This document shows positions 1 to 8,372 of a stretch of 64,000 bases of DNA, in pieces. The first letter of the stretch is position 1. The number at the start of each line of letters is the position of its first letter. The stretch spans positions 241,840 through 305,839 of the forward strand of contig NZ_CP013631.1 of the NCBI RefSeq assembly GCF_001664485.1. Reading direction: 5' to 3'. The notes under the pieces were generated by a model. That model was given only the letters and a program-made list of their open reading frames with translations. It was not told the origin of the DNA and made no database searches. This DNA is from Rhizobium sp. N324 (GTDB lineage Bacteria > Pseudomonadota > Alphaproteobacteria > Rhizobiales > Rhizobiaceae). The position numbers were made by a program, and so were the translations under genes.

Positions 1-1
1 T

Positions 2-352
2 CGCACCTTCATCAGCATCGTGTCGATCGCGGAGATCAGGCGTGGTGTCGCCTTGATGGACAGCGGACGAAAACGCGACGCGCTGACCGAATGGCTTGCC
101 CGGGACCTGCCGCAACGCTTCCAGCGCCGCATCATCCCGGTGGAGGAGCCGGTTGCCTTGGCCTGGGGCGACCTGATGGGCCAGGCGAAGCGGAGCGGTC
201 GCGGCCTCTCCTCGATGGACGGCCTGATCGCAGCAACCGCGGTTGCTCACGATCTCACTCTGGCTACACGTAACACCAGAGATTTCGTGGGATTCGGGAT
301 CGAACTCGTTGATCCCTGGCTCGATCCTCTCGATCTCTGGGTCGATCCCTAG
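2..352 (+). CDS. VapC-like PIN-domain toxin, 5'-truncated by the window edge
   Basis: The open frame runs in from the left edge without a stop, so the true start lies outside. A GTG at 20 could serve as start but would cut into the conserved SIAEIRRG stretch. What is visible is the C-terminal three quarters of a PIN ribonuclease: the glutamate of the SIAEIRRG helix, the aspartate of SSMDGLIAATA and the aspartate of TRNTRDF are three of the usual four acidic metal ligands; the first (VDTN-like) aspartate would be upstream. PIN toxins of the VapC class cleave RNA and are held inactive by a small VapB antitoxin encoded just upstream, which cannot be seen here. The gene ends 35 bp from the stop of the convergent ABC operon. 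The family assignment is firm; toxin activity is inferred. Confidence 0.8.
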   Translation, partial: RTFISIVSIAEIRRGVALMDSGRKRDALTEWLARDLPQRFQRRIIPVEEPVALAWGDLMGQAKRSGRGLSSMDGLIAATAVAHDLTLATRNTRDFVGFGIELVDPWLDPLDLWVDP

Positions 353-387
353 ACCGTGTAATCCGGGTAGGCCTGGGGCCGCAGCCT

Positions 388-1158
388 TCAATGCAGCCCG
401 AACAGGTTGAGCAGCTCCTCGCGGTGCCGGACGAATTCCGGTGCGCTGCGGTCGCGCGGGCGCGGCAGATCGATGTCGATCAGGCGCGGTTCGGCCCCCT
501 TTTCCCGCGGCAGGATCAGGATCCGGTCGGCGAGATAGATCGCTTCCTCGAGATCGTGGGTGACGAGAATGGTCGTCACATCCTCATCGCGCCAGATCCG
601 GGCGAGTTCCTGCTGCATGCCGATCTTGGTCATCGCATCGAGCGCGCCGAGCGGTTCGTCGAGCAGCAGGATTTCCGGCTGGACGGCAAGCGCTCGGGCG
701 ATGCCGACGCGCTGTGCCATGCCGCCGGAGAGTTGCCGGGGATAGGCCGCCTCGAACTGCTGCAGACCGACGAGCTTGACGTAGTGACGCGCCCGCGCCC
801 TCGCCTGCTCGCGGGTGAGGCCTCTCGTTTCCAGGCCGAAGGCGACGTTGCCGAGCACATCGAGCCAGGGAAGAAGGCGCGGCTCCTGGAAGATGACGGC
901 GCGTTCCGCGCCGACGCCGCGGATCGCCTTGCCGTCGACAAGCACGTCACCGGTGTCGGCCTCTTCGAGGCCGGCCAGAACCCTGAGCAGGGTCGTCTTG
1001 CCCGAACCGCTGGCGCCGACGATTGCAAGGCTTTCGCCGGAGCGGATGTGGAGATTGATATCTTTCAGAACCTGCAGATGGCTGCCGTTCAGCTTGTAGG
1101 ATTTGGAAAGGTGACGGATCGTCACCTCTCCGCGGCGAATGTCTTGGGCGAGGCTCAT
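388..1158 (-). CDS. NitT/TauT-family ABC transporter ATP-binding protein (SsuB-like)
   Basis: ATPase subunit (256 aa) that energises import of a small organic anion, probably an alkanesulfonate or related sulfur compound. Walker A GASGSGKTT is at residues 48-56, the Q-loop FQEPRLLPW at 90-98, the ABC signature LSGGMAQRV at 143-151 and Walker B ILLLDEP at 163-169, followed by the D-loop GALD and the switch VTHD. The Q-loop wording and length fit the SsuB/TauB/NrtD group. The ATG at 1158 has GAGGAAG four bases upstream; a GTG directly before it is less likely. It is the last gene of a four-gene operon and starts 9 bp after the binding protein stops. The substrate is inferred from the monooxygenase at the head of the operon. 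Confidence 0.88.
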   Translation of the reverse strand: MSLAQDIRRGEVTIRHLSKSYKLNGSHLQVLKDINLHIRSGESLAIVGASGSGKTTLLRVLAGLEEADTGDVLVDGKAIRGVGAERAVIFQEPRLLPWLDVLGNVAFGLETRGLTREQARARARHYVKLVGLQQFEAAYPRQLSGGMAQRVGIARALAVQPEILLLDEPLGALDAMTKIGMQQELARIWRDEDVTTILVTHDLEEAIYLADRILILPREKGAEPRLIDIDLPRPRDRSAPEFVRHREELLNLFGLH

Positions 1159-1167
1159 CACTCTTCC

Positions 1168-2151
1168 TCAGTTGCTTGCCGGCTTGGCATCGGCCGCGAA
1201 GATGATGTCCTTCGCCGCCAGCTGGCCTTGCTTCAGTTTGCCCTCGCGAACCAGGACGTCGATCCAGAACTGGATATCGCGTTCAACAGGCAGGCCGCCG
1301 GCGCGCACGCCGTAGCCGCGGAAGTATTGAGCAATATCAGGGTTTTCGCCGCGTTCGGTCAGGGCCTTGGCCAGGATCTTCTTGGTTTCCTCGGGATGTT
1401 CGCGGGCATAATCGAGGGCGCGGGCCGACTGCTCGACGAAGATCTTCGAGGCTTCGGGATGCTTCTGAATGAAATCGCGGCGCAGAACCACGAAGCCGCC
1501 GGCAATGTCGCCGAGCACGTCGGTATCGTCGAAGACCGCCCGCAGGCCGCCATTCTTCAGCGCCGCACCCTCGAAGGTCGTCTGCCAATAGCCGAAGGCG
1601 GCAATATCGACTTGCTTGGAGCGCAGCACCTGTTCGAGCTGCGGCCCGGGAACGACGACCTGATTGGCGGAGTCGCTTGGCAGGCCGACGGAGTGCAGGG
1701 CTTCGCGGATCGTGTAGTCGAGATGGGCGCCGAGCGTGTTGACGGCGATGCTCTTGCCGGCGATGTCCTTGATGCTTTTGATCGGGCTGTCTTCCAGCAC
1801 GTAGAATGTCGACTGCACCTCGTCATTGATGCCGTTCGACGGATAGGCGGCGACAAAGTCGTTGCCGCCGATGATCGAGTTCAAAACGGCTGACGTGGCG
1901 GCGCTGCCGATCTCGACGTCACCGGATGCGAGCGCGATGAGGGAGGCCGGGCCGCCCTGGGCATAGCCGACATTCTCCAGCGTGATGCCGGTGTCTTTGA
2001 AATAGCCGAGTGCGTCGGCGAGTTCATGGGCGGCAAGGCCGCCCTGGCTCGCGAGATAGCGCAGCTTCACGGTATCGGCGGCGGCTGCCGGCGTGGCGAG
2101 ACCGAGCGCGATCACGGCCGGCAGGAGAAGGTTGCGGGGATGGAAAGTCAT
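1168..2151 (-). CDS. NitT/TauT-family ABC transporter substrate-binding protein (SsuA-like)
   Basis: Periplasmic binding protein of 327 aa. The N-terminus is a classical Sec signal peptide: a short basic start, the hydrophobic run LLLPAVIALGLA and a likely cut after PAAAA. The mature part begins with TVKLRYLASQGGLAAHELADALGYF, the start typical of SsuA/NrtA folds, and contains the SGDVEIGSAATSAVL loop that lines the ligand pocket in this family. The ATG at 2151 was chosen because the open frame further upstream encodes no credible signal sequence and overlaps the permease. It lies between permease and ATPase in the operon. Ligand is inferred to be a sulfonate or sulfur ester, not shown by the sequence. 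Confidence 0.85.
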   Translation of the reverse strand: MTFHPRNLLLPAVIALGLATPAAAADTVKLRYLASQGGLAAHELADALGYFKDTGITLENVGYAQGGPASLIALASGDVEIGSAATSAVLNSIIGGNDFVAAYPSNGINDEVQSTFYVLEDSPIKSIKDIAGKSIAVNTLGAHLDYTIREALHSVGLPSDSANQVVVPGPQLEQVLRSKQVDIAAFGYWQTTFEGAALKNGGLRAVFDDTDVLGDIAGGFVVLRRDFIQKHPEASKIFVEQSARALDYAREHPEETKKILAKALTERGENPDIAQYFRGYGVRAGGLPVERDIQFWIDVLVREGKLKQGQLAAKDIIFAADAKPASN

Positions 2152-2188
2152 GACGTGTCCTTTCGGAAGAGGAAATCGGAGAAAGCGG

Positions 2189-3043
2189 TCAGGCGTTCGG
2201 CTGAGACCAGCGGCAGAGGCGGCGCTGCAGGAGAACCAGCAAGGCATTGGCTGCAAGGCCGAGAAAGGCGAGCAGCAGGATCGCCGCAAACATCAGCGGG
2301 ATCTGGAAATTGTACTGGGCGTTCATGACCTGGAAGCCGATGCCCTTGTTGGCGCCGATCATTTCGGCGGCGATCAGCAGGAGAAGCGCCGTCGTCGCCG
2401 AGAGGCGCAGCCCGACGAAGATTGCGGGGACGGAGGCCGGCAGGATGACGCGGCGGAAGACGGTCAGCGATCCGGCGCCATAGGTGCGCGCCATCTCGAT
2501 GAGCTTCTGGTCCACCTCCTTGACGCCGCCGATCGTGGCAAGCAGCACCGGAAACAGCGTCGCCCAGAAGATCACGAAGATCTTGGATGTTTCGCCGAGG
2601 CCGAGCAGCAGGATGAAGACCGGATAGAGCGCCAGCGCCGAGGTCTGGCGGAAGAGTTGCAGGATGGGATCGAGCGCCTGCTCGACCGCACGAACCTGGC
2701 CCATGAACAGACCGAGCGGAATGCCGATCACGACTGCAAAGACGAAGGCGGTTCCGGATCGCTGCAGACTAATGGCGATGTCATCGAGCAGCGCGCCGTT
2801 GGCAAGGTTGGTCCACAGAGCCGAGAGGATTGCGTTCAAGGGCGGGAAGACGGCGGGATTGACCCAACCTTCGGTGCTCGATACCTGCCAGAGCGCGAGG
2901 AAAGCGAGGAGCAGGCCATAACGCGGCAAAAGCGATGCCAGCGCGCCGCGCAGATAGGATGCGAGGATCGAGATCGTGCTTGTTTCGCCGCTTTTCAGGC
3001 GGCCGAAGCTTCTCGGGAGGACCTGGTTGATTTCATAGGCCAT
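2189..3043 (-). CDS. NitT/TauT-family ABC transporter permease (SsuC-like)
   Basis: Inner-membrane permease of 284 aa with about six hydrophobic helices. It carries the BPD_transp_1 EAA-type loop EMARTYGAGSLTVFRRVILP (about residues 175-194), where the ATPase docks, and the family feature of a helix of the form ALYPVFILLLGLGETSKIF before it. The ATG at 3043 gives the normal SsuC/TauC length; longer readings run through the coding sequence of the monooxygenase. It begins 10 bp after the monooxygenase stop, so the two are almost certainly co-transcribed and probably translationally coupled. The N-terminus is somewhat long before the first helix (about 35 residues). Confidence 0.86.
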   Translation of the reverse strand: MAYEINQVLPRSFGRLKSGETSTISILASYLRGALASLLPRYGLLLAFLALWQVSSTEGWVNPAVFPPLNAILSALWTNLANGALLDDIAISLQRSGTAFVFAVVIGIPLGLFMGQVRAVEQALDPILQLFRQTSALALYPVFILLLGLGETSKIFVIFWATLFPVLLATIGGVKEVDQKLIEMARTYGAGSLTVFRRVILPASVPAIFVGLRLSATTALLLLIAAEMIGANKGIGFQVMNAQYNFQIPLMFAAILLLAFLGLAANALLVLLQRRLCRWSQPNA

Positions 3044-3053
3044 GGGTCGCTCC

Positions 3054-4406
3054 TCACTCTGCTGCCTGAAGGGCTGCGTGTTCGGCAGCCCATCGATTGG
3101 CGGGGAAAGGCAGGCCGAGATTTTCCCGGAGCGTCCTGCCCTCATAGGCGGTGCGGAACAGGCCGCGGCGCTGCAGTTCCGGGATGACCAGATCGACGAA
3201 ATCGTCGAGGGCCGTCGGCAGCCAGGGCGGCAGAATGTTGAAGCCGTCGGCCGCTTCGTTCTCGAACCAAGTCTGCAGCGTGTCGGCGATCTGCTCGGCC
3301 GTGCCGACGATGGTGTAGTGGCCGCGGGCCGATGCGATCCACTGATAGAGCTGGCGGATGGTGAAGTTGTTTTCATCGGCGATCTGGCGGATGAGGGCCT
3401 GGCGACTCTTCATGCCTTCCGTCGGCGGCGCCGGCGGCAGAGGACCATCGAGATCATAACCGTGCAGGTCGAGCGTGCCGCCGGTCAGGCCGTTGAGGAG
3501 GCCGATCCCGTCCTCTTCGACGATGAGCGAGGTCAGGCGATCATACTTCTCCCGCGCCTCGGCTTCGGTCCTGCCGACGAAGGCGGAGACGCCGGGCATG
3601 ACCAGGATGTGATCGGGGTTGCGACCGAGACCGCGGGCGCGTGCCTTGATATCACGGTAGAATTCCTGGGCGGTTTCGATGTGCTGATGGGCGGTGAAGA
3701 TCACTTCGGCCGTTGCCGCGGCAAGCCCGCGCCCGTCGTCCGACTGCCCGGCCTGGACGATGACGGGATGTCCCTGCGGCGAGCGCGAGACGTTGAGCGG
3801 GCCGCGCACGCTGAAATGCTCGCCGCGATGGTCGGTATCGTGCAACTTCGCCGGATCGAAGAACACGCCGCTCTCCTTGTCGCGGATGAACGCGTCGTCC
3901 TCGAAGCTCTCCCAGAGTTTGCGGACGACGTCGACATGTTCGGCGGCACGGCGATAGCGCTCGGCATGCGGAAGCTGCGTGTCGCGATTGAAGTTCTGCG
4001 CCGTGAGATCACCCGTGGTGGTCACGACATTCCAGCCGGCGCGGCCCTCCGAGATCAGATCGAGCGAAGCGAATTTACGGGCGGTCGTATAAGGCTCCTC
4101 ATAGGTGGTCGAGGAGGTGGCGATAAAGCCGAGATGGGTGGTCAGAGGCGCGAGTGCGGAAAACAAGGTGACGGGCTCGAAGCCGGCGACACGGGCATTG
4201 CCGCCTTCGCGTGCGCCGCCAAAACCGACGGCCAGCCCATCGGCCAGGAAGTAGGCATCGAAGAGGCCGCGCTCAGCCGTCAGGGCGAGTTGCTTGTGAA
4301 ACTCGAAACTGGTGGCGCCGTCGGCCGGCTGGTCGGGATGGCGCCACGAGGCGACGTGCTGACCGCCACCGGGGAGAAATGCTCCAAGCCTGATTTTCCG
4401 TGTCAT
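3054..4406 (-). CDS. NtaA/SnaA/DszA-type FMN-dependent monooxygenase (LLM family)
   Basis: A 450-aa TIM-barrel flavin monooxygenase of the nitrilotriacetate / dibenzothiophene sulfone / dimethyl sulfide group. Diagnostic stretches are FLPGGGQHVASWRHP near the N-terminus, TSSTTYEEPYTTARKFASLD (about 113-132), the family block GRAGWNVVTT and HPVIVQAGQSDDGR at about 225-238. These enzymes use reduced FMN from a separate reductase to open C-S or C-N bonds. As first gene of the operon with an SsuABC-like importer, it fits uptake and oxidation of an organosulfur compound. No flavin reductase is encoded nearby, so it would have to be supplied from elsewhere. The start is backed by GAGAGGA nine bases upstream. 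Exact substrate cannot be read from sequence. Confidence 0.85.
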   Translation of the reverse strand: MTRKIRLGAFLPGGGQHVASWRHPDQPADGATSFEFHKQLALTAERGLFDAYFLADGLAVGFGGAREGGNARVAGFEPVTLFSALAPLTTHLGFIATSSTTYEEPYTTARKFASLDLISEGRAGWNVVTTTGDLTAQNFNRDTQLPHAERYRRAAEHVDVVRKLWESFEDDAFIRDKESGVFFDPAKLHDTDHRGEHFSVRGPLNVSRSPQGHPVIVQAGQSDDGRGLAAATAEVIFTAHQHIETAQEFYRDIKARARGLGRNPDHILVMPGVSAFVGRTEAEAREKYDRLTSLIVEEDGIGLLNGLTGGTLDLHGYDLDGPLPPAPPTEGMKSRQALIRQIADENNFTIRQLYQWIASARGHYTIVGTAEQIADTLQTWFENEAADGFNILPPWLPTALDDFVDLVIPELQRRGLFRTAYEGRTLRENLGLPFPANRWAAEHAALQAAE

Positions 4407-4757
4407 TTCGTGTCCTCTCCGTTTGCCGTCCGCAGCCCGGTCTTTCCCAAGCCAAGGTATGAAAGGTCGGCTGCCGGAGTACTAAAATACGTTCTCCATA
4501 GATTTTATAGAGAAACTTCATTCCGTAGTTTCGGGAGAAGAGTGAATAGATTTTCGGGATTGGCTTGAATCTGGAAATCAACGATCGGGCTAAACGGGGA
4601 GGTCTTCCACGTCTTCGGTCCGGATAGGTCGATACGCAGCATTCCGCGAGCCCGGCGAAGAGCCTGGGGCGCGTGACTAAAAGGGCATGCCGCTGGTGAC
4701 CGGTTTATGCACGATTCCCGTATCGCCGGCGATCGATCATATGTTTCTGCCCGGGCG
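4407..4757. other. Intergenic region upstream of the monooxygenase operon
   Basis: The 351 bases between the monooxygenase start and the IclR stop hold no convincing gene. The part next to the monooxygenase (4480-4560) is AT-rich and contains an inverted repeat (listed separately), so the operon promoter is expected here. The IclR-proximal half is GC-rich and shows nothing recognisable. Confidence 0.6.
4492..4514. promoter_or_regulatory. Inverted repeat, candidate operator of the monooxygenase/ABC operon
   Basis: TTCTCCATA and TATAGAGAA face each other across 5 bases, matching in 8 of 9 positions, in an AT-rich patch about 90 bp upstream of the monooxygenase start. Its size and place suit a dimeric regulator. 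The regulator is not identified; the neighbouring IclR gene is one possibility, but the motif differs from the palindrome next to the IclR promoter. Confidence 0.4.
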
Positions 4758-5603
4758 TCAGCCTCGTTTTGGCCGGGCTGGGGCATGCTCCAGGCCGGCG
4801 GCGGCCTTCTTCAGGCAGTCGAGATAGCGGTCCCGGTTGGCGATGCCGTCGTCGCGCGGGGTGACGAGGCAGACCGTTGCGGCGGCATGGCCTTCCTCGC
4901 CGCGCACCGGCACGGCAAAACAATGGGTGAAGCTGTCGACGATGCTGTTGAAGGTGAAGAGGCCCTCGCGCTCGGCCTGGCGCACCTCGGCGATGAAGGT
5001 CTGGGGCTCGAGCCATTCGCCGCCCGGCAGGCGGAAATCCTGCGGCGGAATGAAATTCAGGATGTCCTGATCCGAAAGATGCGCAACCAGCAGCCGTCCC
5101 GACGCCGTCCACGGGATCGGCACCGACTGGCCGACATCGGTCGAAATGCGGAACGGCCGCGCGCCTTCGCGCATGCGCACCACCGTATACCGGTTGCCAT
5201 CCAGCATGCAGAACTGCGCCGTCTCGCGTGTCTCGTCGGCAAGCCGTTCCAGCGTCGCCTCGCATTCGCGGGTGAAATCGAAATGATTTTCATAGGCGGC
5301 GCCGAGGAAATAGAGTTTGCGGCCGAGATAGACCCGTCCCTCGCCGCCGGTGAATTCCAGAATGCCGTTGCTCAGCAGCAGGTTGACGAGTTCGTAGACC
5401 GAGGAGCGCGGCGCGCCGATCTGCGCTGCGATTTCGTTCGGCTTCAGCGCTTGCCGTTTCTGGCGCAGGAAATCGAGGATTTCGAAGGCGCGGTCGAGCC
5501 CGCGGGCGCGTTTGCCGGCTGCTTCGTCCTGAACTGCATCCATTGCTGTCGATCCCAATTTCTGTTCGGCCAAGCTTTTCAAATCCTCCGCCGCATCTGT
5601 CAA
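4758..5603 (-). CDS. IclR-family transcriptional regulator
   Basis: Regulator of 281 aa. The winged HTH lies at about residues 33-95 (RGLDRAFEILDFLRQ, then NEIAAQIGAPRSSVYELVNLL), followed by the IclR effector domain with the typical WTASGRLLVAHL and FAVPVRGEEGHAAATVCLVTP segments. It is divergent from the importer operon at 5766 with a 162-bp shared promoter region, the normal layout for a local regulator. The TTG start at 5603 has GGAGG four bases upstream; an ATG at 5543 would give 261 aa, closer to the family norm, so the start is not settled. An 18-bp palindrome in the shared region and two related ones near 15151 are likely targets. Confidence 0.88.
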   Translation of the reverse strand: MTDAAEDLKSLAEQKLGSTAMDAVQDEAAGKRARGLDRAFEILDFLRQKRQALKPNEIAAQIGAPRSSVYELVNLLLSNGILEFTGGEGRVYLGRKLYFLGAAYENHFDFTRECEATLERLADETRETAQFCMLDGNRYTVVRMREGARPFRISTDVGQSVPIPWTASGRLLVAHLSDQDILNFIPPQDFRLPGGEWLEPQTFIAEVRQAEREGLFTFNSIVDSFTHCFAVPVRGEEGHAAATVCLVTPRDDGIANRDRYLDCLKKAAAGLEHAPARPKRG

Positions 5604-5702
5604 CCGGCCTCCGTGATTTCACAGCAGACGAAAATTTTTTTCACCCCTCTTGCGAGGTGGAAAAATCGGCATAAGATCGCCTCGTCCGGTATAAAGATCA
5701 TA

Positions 5703-5720
5703 TGTACAATATATTGGACA
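5703..5720. promoter_or_regulatory. 18-bp palindrome, probable IclR operator
   Basis: TGTACAATATATTGGACA is an imperfect palindrome (7 of 8 arm positions pair around a central AT), lying between the IclR gene and the importer, 46 bp before the binding-protein start. IclR-family operators are typically palindromes of about this length. Two 18-mers matching its reverse complement in 14 of 18 positions lie at 15151-15188. Confidence 0.55.
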
Positions 5721-5765
5721 TTGATGGCAGGCCGTCAAGGCTGCCGCACAAAAAAGGGGATCGAC

Positions 5766-6836
5766 ATGAAGAATTTTGAAAACAACATTTCCGCTTCACT
5801 GCGCCGCCGCCTTCTCGCCGGTGCTGCCGCTGCCGCGGCCCTCCTCGTCTTTTCCACGGGCACGGCCTTGGCCGCCGCCAATTGCATCAAGGGCGATAGG
5901 AAAGCGCCCTATACGGTCGGCTGGGCGAACATCTATTCGGTGCCGACCTGGATGAAGCAGACCGAAGGCACCATCACGGCCGAGGTGGAGGAGCTGAAAA
6001 AAGCCGGTCTCGTCAAGGACCTGATGATCACCGACGCGCAGGGCAACGCCCAGACGCAGATCCAGCATATCCAGTCGATGATCGACGCCAATGTCGACGC
6101 CATCGTCGTCATCGCCGGCTCCTCCAACGCGCTCGACCGCGTCATTTCAGATGCCTGTGACAAGGGCATCGCCGTCGTCAATTTCGACAGCCTTGTGAAC
6201 ACCGACAAGGTGACGGCGAAGATCAACACCGATTCCAACGAATGGGGTGCGACGGCGGCCAAGTGGATGGTCAGCCAGCTCGGCGGCAAGGGCAAGATCA
6301 TCATCATGAACGGCCCGGCCGGCATTTCGGTCAGCGATGATCGCCGCAAGGGCGCCCAGCCGGTCCTCGACGCCAATCCGGGTCTCAAAGTGATCACCGA
6401 GACCAACACCGAATATAACGTCGCGCCCGCACAGGAAGCGATGACCAGCCTGCTGTTTGCCAATCCCGAGATCGACGGCGTGCTGTCGCTCGGCGGCGCG
6501 CTGTCGGCCGGCTCCGTCCTCGCCTTCGAGCGCCAGGGCCGCGACCAGGTGCCGACGACGGGCGAAAACGCCAGGCAGTTCCTGGAACTCTGGAAGGAGA
6601 AGGGCTTGAAGGGCTGGGCGACGATGCAGCCAAACTGGCTCGGCGCGCTTTCCGTCTATACCGCTGTGCAGGCGCTACAAGGCAAGGACGTGCCTTCCTT
6701 CGTCAAGGTGCCGCTGCCCGTCATCGACGACAGCACCATCGGCAGCTACCTCGCCCGCGCCGACAAGTTCCCGGCCGACGGCTACATCTACTCGGATTAC
6801 GACCAGGCGCTCTTCGACAAGCTGCTTGCCAAGTAA
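5766..6836 (+). CDS. CUT2-type sugar ABC transporter substrate-binding protein
   Basis: Periplasmic binding protein of 356 aa of the ribose/galactose type (Peripla_BP_4 fold). A Sec signal peptide occupies about residues 1-37 (RRRLLAGAAAAAALLVFSTG, cut near ALA-AA). Characteristic segments are QIQHIQSMIDANVDAIVVIA and GIAVVNFDS in the first lobe and NPEIDGVLSLGGALSAGSVLAF in the second. The ATG at 5766 follows AAAAAAGGGGA with good spacing; the frame is open further upstream but overlaps the IclR gene. It heads an operon of eight genes. Catabolic partners suggest that the ligand carries a nitrogen or acyl group and is not a plain sugar; this is inference. Confidence 0.88.
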   Translation: MKNFENNISASLRRRLLAGAAAAAALLVFSTGTALAAANCIKGDRKAPYTVGWANIYSVPTWMKQTEGTITAEVEELKKAGLVKDLMITDAQGNAQTQIQHIQSMIDANVDAIVVIAGSSNALDRVISDACDKGIAVVNFDSLVNTDKVTAKINTDSNEWGATAAKWMVSQLGGKGKIIIMNGPAGISVSDDRRKGAQPVLDANPGLKVITETNTEYNVAPAQEAMTSLLFANPEIDGVLSLGGALSAGSVLAFERQGRDQVPTTGENARQFLELWKEKGLKGWATMQPNWLGALSVYTAVQALQGKDVPSFVKVPLPVIDDSTIGSYLARADKFPADGYIYSDYDQALFDKLLAK

Positions 6837-6857
6837 TCCTGAGCTGAGGACACCGTC

Positions 6858-8372
6858 ATGACGGAAGAACGGCCCCTGCTGGAAGCCCGGCAGGTGTTCA
6901 AGGGATTTTTCGGAAACCCCGTTTTGAAGGGCGTCGACATCGCCCTTCTGCCGGGCAGGGTTCACGCCCTGCTCGGCGAAAACGGCGCCGGCAAGTCGAC
7001 GCTGATCAATCTCCTGTCCGGCGCCCTTCAGCCGGACAGCGGCTCCATCCTCATCGACGGCAAGCCTGTCGGGCGTTTCAGCCCGGCGGCGGCGCGCGCG
7101 GCCGGTATCGCCGTGGTTCAGCAGGAGCTGAGCCTGACGGCCAGCCTGTCGATTGCCGAAAACATCGGGACCGGCGCCTTTCCGCGCCGGTTCGGCCTGA
7201 TCGATTACGCAGCGCTGCATCGCGGCGTGCAGGAGGTCTGCGATATGGTCGGGCTCACTGAACTGCTCGACATGCCGGTCGCCGATCTCGCGCTCGGCCG
7301 CCGTCAGATGGTGGAGATCGCCAAGGCGCTGTTCCGCAAACCGCGCGTGCTGATCCTGGATGAGCCGACCTCATCGCTCTCCGCGCATGAAGCCGGCATC
7401 CTTGCCCGCCTCATCGAAACGCTCAAGGGCCGCGGCATCGCACTTCTCTATATTTCCCACCGCCTGAACGAGGTGCAGGCGCTCTGCTCGCATGTCACGG
7501 TGCTGAAAGACGGCGGGGTCACGGCCGATCAGTCGCTCTCCGGCATCGACGGCGAGGGGCTGGTCCGCCTGATGGTCGGCCGCGAGACCGGTGACCTGTT
7601 CCCGCCGCGTGTCGCCGCTAAGCCCGGCGCGATGCGCATCAGCGTCGAGAATTTTTCCGCCGGCATGGTGCGCCATATCGGCTTCTCCGCCCGGGCCGGC
7701 GAGATCGTCGGTATCGGCGGGTTGGTGGGACAGGGGCAGGAAGACCTGCTGCTCGGCCTCTATGGCGCGATTCCCGCGTCCGCGGCCCGGGCGGAAGTAT
7801 CGGGAAATCCCGGTCTGCCCGCAAATGTCGGCGCGGCGAATGCGGCGGGTATCGTCTATGTGCCGGCTGACCGCAAACATGAGGGACTGGTGCTGCCCCA
7901 CTCCATCGCCGCCAATCTCGTCCTGCCCTCGCTCGGACGGCTCGCCCGCAAGGGGCTGCGCGACCTGACGGCGGAAACCGGCCTGGTCGCCGATCTCGCC
8001 TGCCGGCTGACGATCAAGGGCGATACGGCCCGCCCGGTGCAGGCGCTTTCCGGCGGCAACCAGCAGAAGGTGGCGCTCGCCAAATGGCTGCCGCTCGATC
8101 CGTCCATTCTGCTTCTCAACGATCCGACGCGCGGTGTCGACATCGAGACCAAGCGGGAAATCTACCTGATGCTGCGCGCCTTCGCCGCCGAGGGGCGGCT
8201 CGTCATTCTCGTCAGTTCCGATACGCCGGAGCTCGTCCATCTCTGCGACCGCGTCGTGGTTCTGCGCGAAGGCAGCGTCGCGGCAACACTGTCGCAGGAT
8301 GCGATCAGCGAAGGCGCGATCGTCGGTGCGGCCATGGGTATCGCGGCTGCGACGCAGGGAGAGGCGGCATGA
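6858..8372 (+). CDS. CUT2-type sugar ABC transporter ATP-binding protein, two-domain (RbsA-like)
   Basis: A 504-aa ATPase with two fused nucleotide-binding domains. Domain 1 has Walker A GENGAGKST (about 44-52) and Walker B VLILDEPTSSL, with a degenerate signature LALGRRQMV instead of LSGGxxQ. Domain 2, from about residue 255, lacks a proper Walker A (GLVGQGQEDLL in place of GxxGxGKS/T) but has a normal signature LSGGNQQKV and Walker B ILLLNDPTRGVD, with N in place of the usual D/E. This asymmetry is normal for RbsA/MglA. It starts 21 bp after the binding protein and overlaps the next gene by ATGA. Confidence 0.92.
   Translation: MTEERPLLEARQVFKGFFGNPVLKGVDIALLPGRVHALLGENGAGKSTLINLLSGALQPDSGSILIDGKPVGRFSPAAARAAGIAVVQQELSLTASLSIAENIGTGAFPRRFGLIDYAALHRGVQEVCDMVGLTELLDMPVADLALGRRQMVEIAKALFRKPRVLILDEPTSSLSAHEAGILARLIETLKGRGIALLYISHRLNEVQALCSHVTVLKDGGVTADQSLSGIDGEGLVRLMVGRETGDLFPPRVAAKPGAMRISVENFSAGMVRHIGFSARAGEIVGIGGLVGQGQEDLLLGLYGAIPASAARAEVSGNPGLPANVGAANAAGIVYVPADRKHEGLVLPHSIAANLVLPSLGRLARKGLRDLTAETGLVADLACRLTIKGDTARPVQALSGGNQQKVALAKWLPLDPSILLLNDPTRGVDIETKREIYLMLRAFAAEGRLVILVSSDTPELVHLCDRVVVLREGSVAATLSQDAISEGAIVGAAMGIAAATQGEAA

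Noticed and set aside
391..1893. Long plus-strand open frame of 500 codons
   Set aside because: It is antisense to the SsuB/SsuA-like genes, whose motifs are complete; the frame reflects third-position GC bias and shows no domain.
3042..4568. Plus-strand open frame of 508 codons
   Set aside because: Antisense to the FMN monooxygenase.
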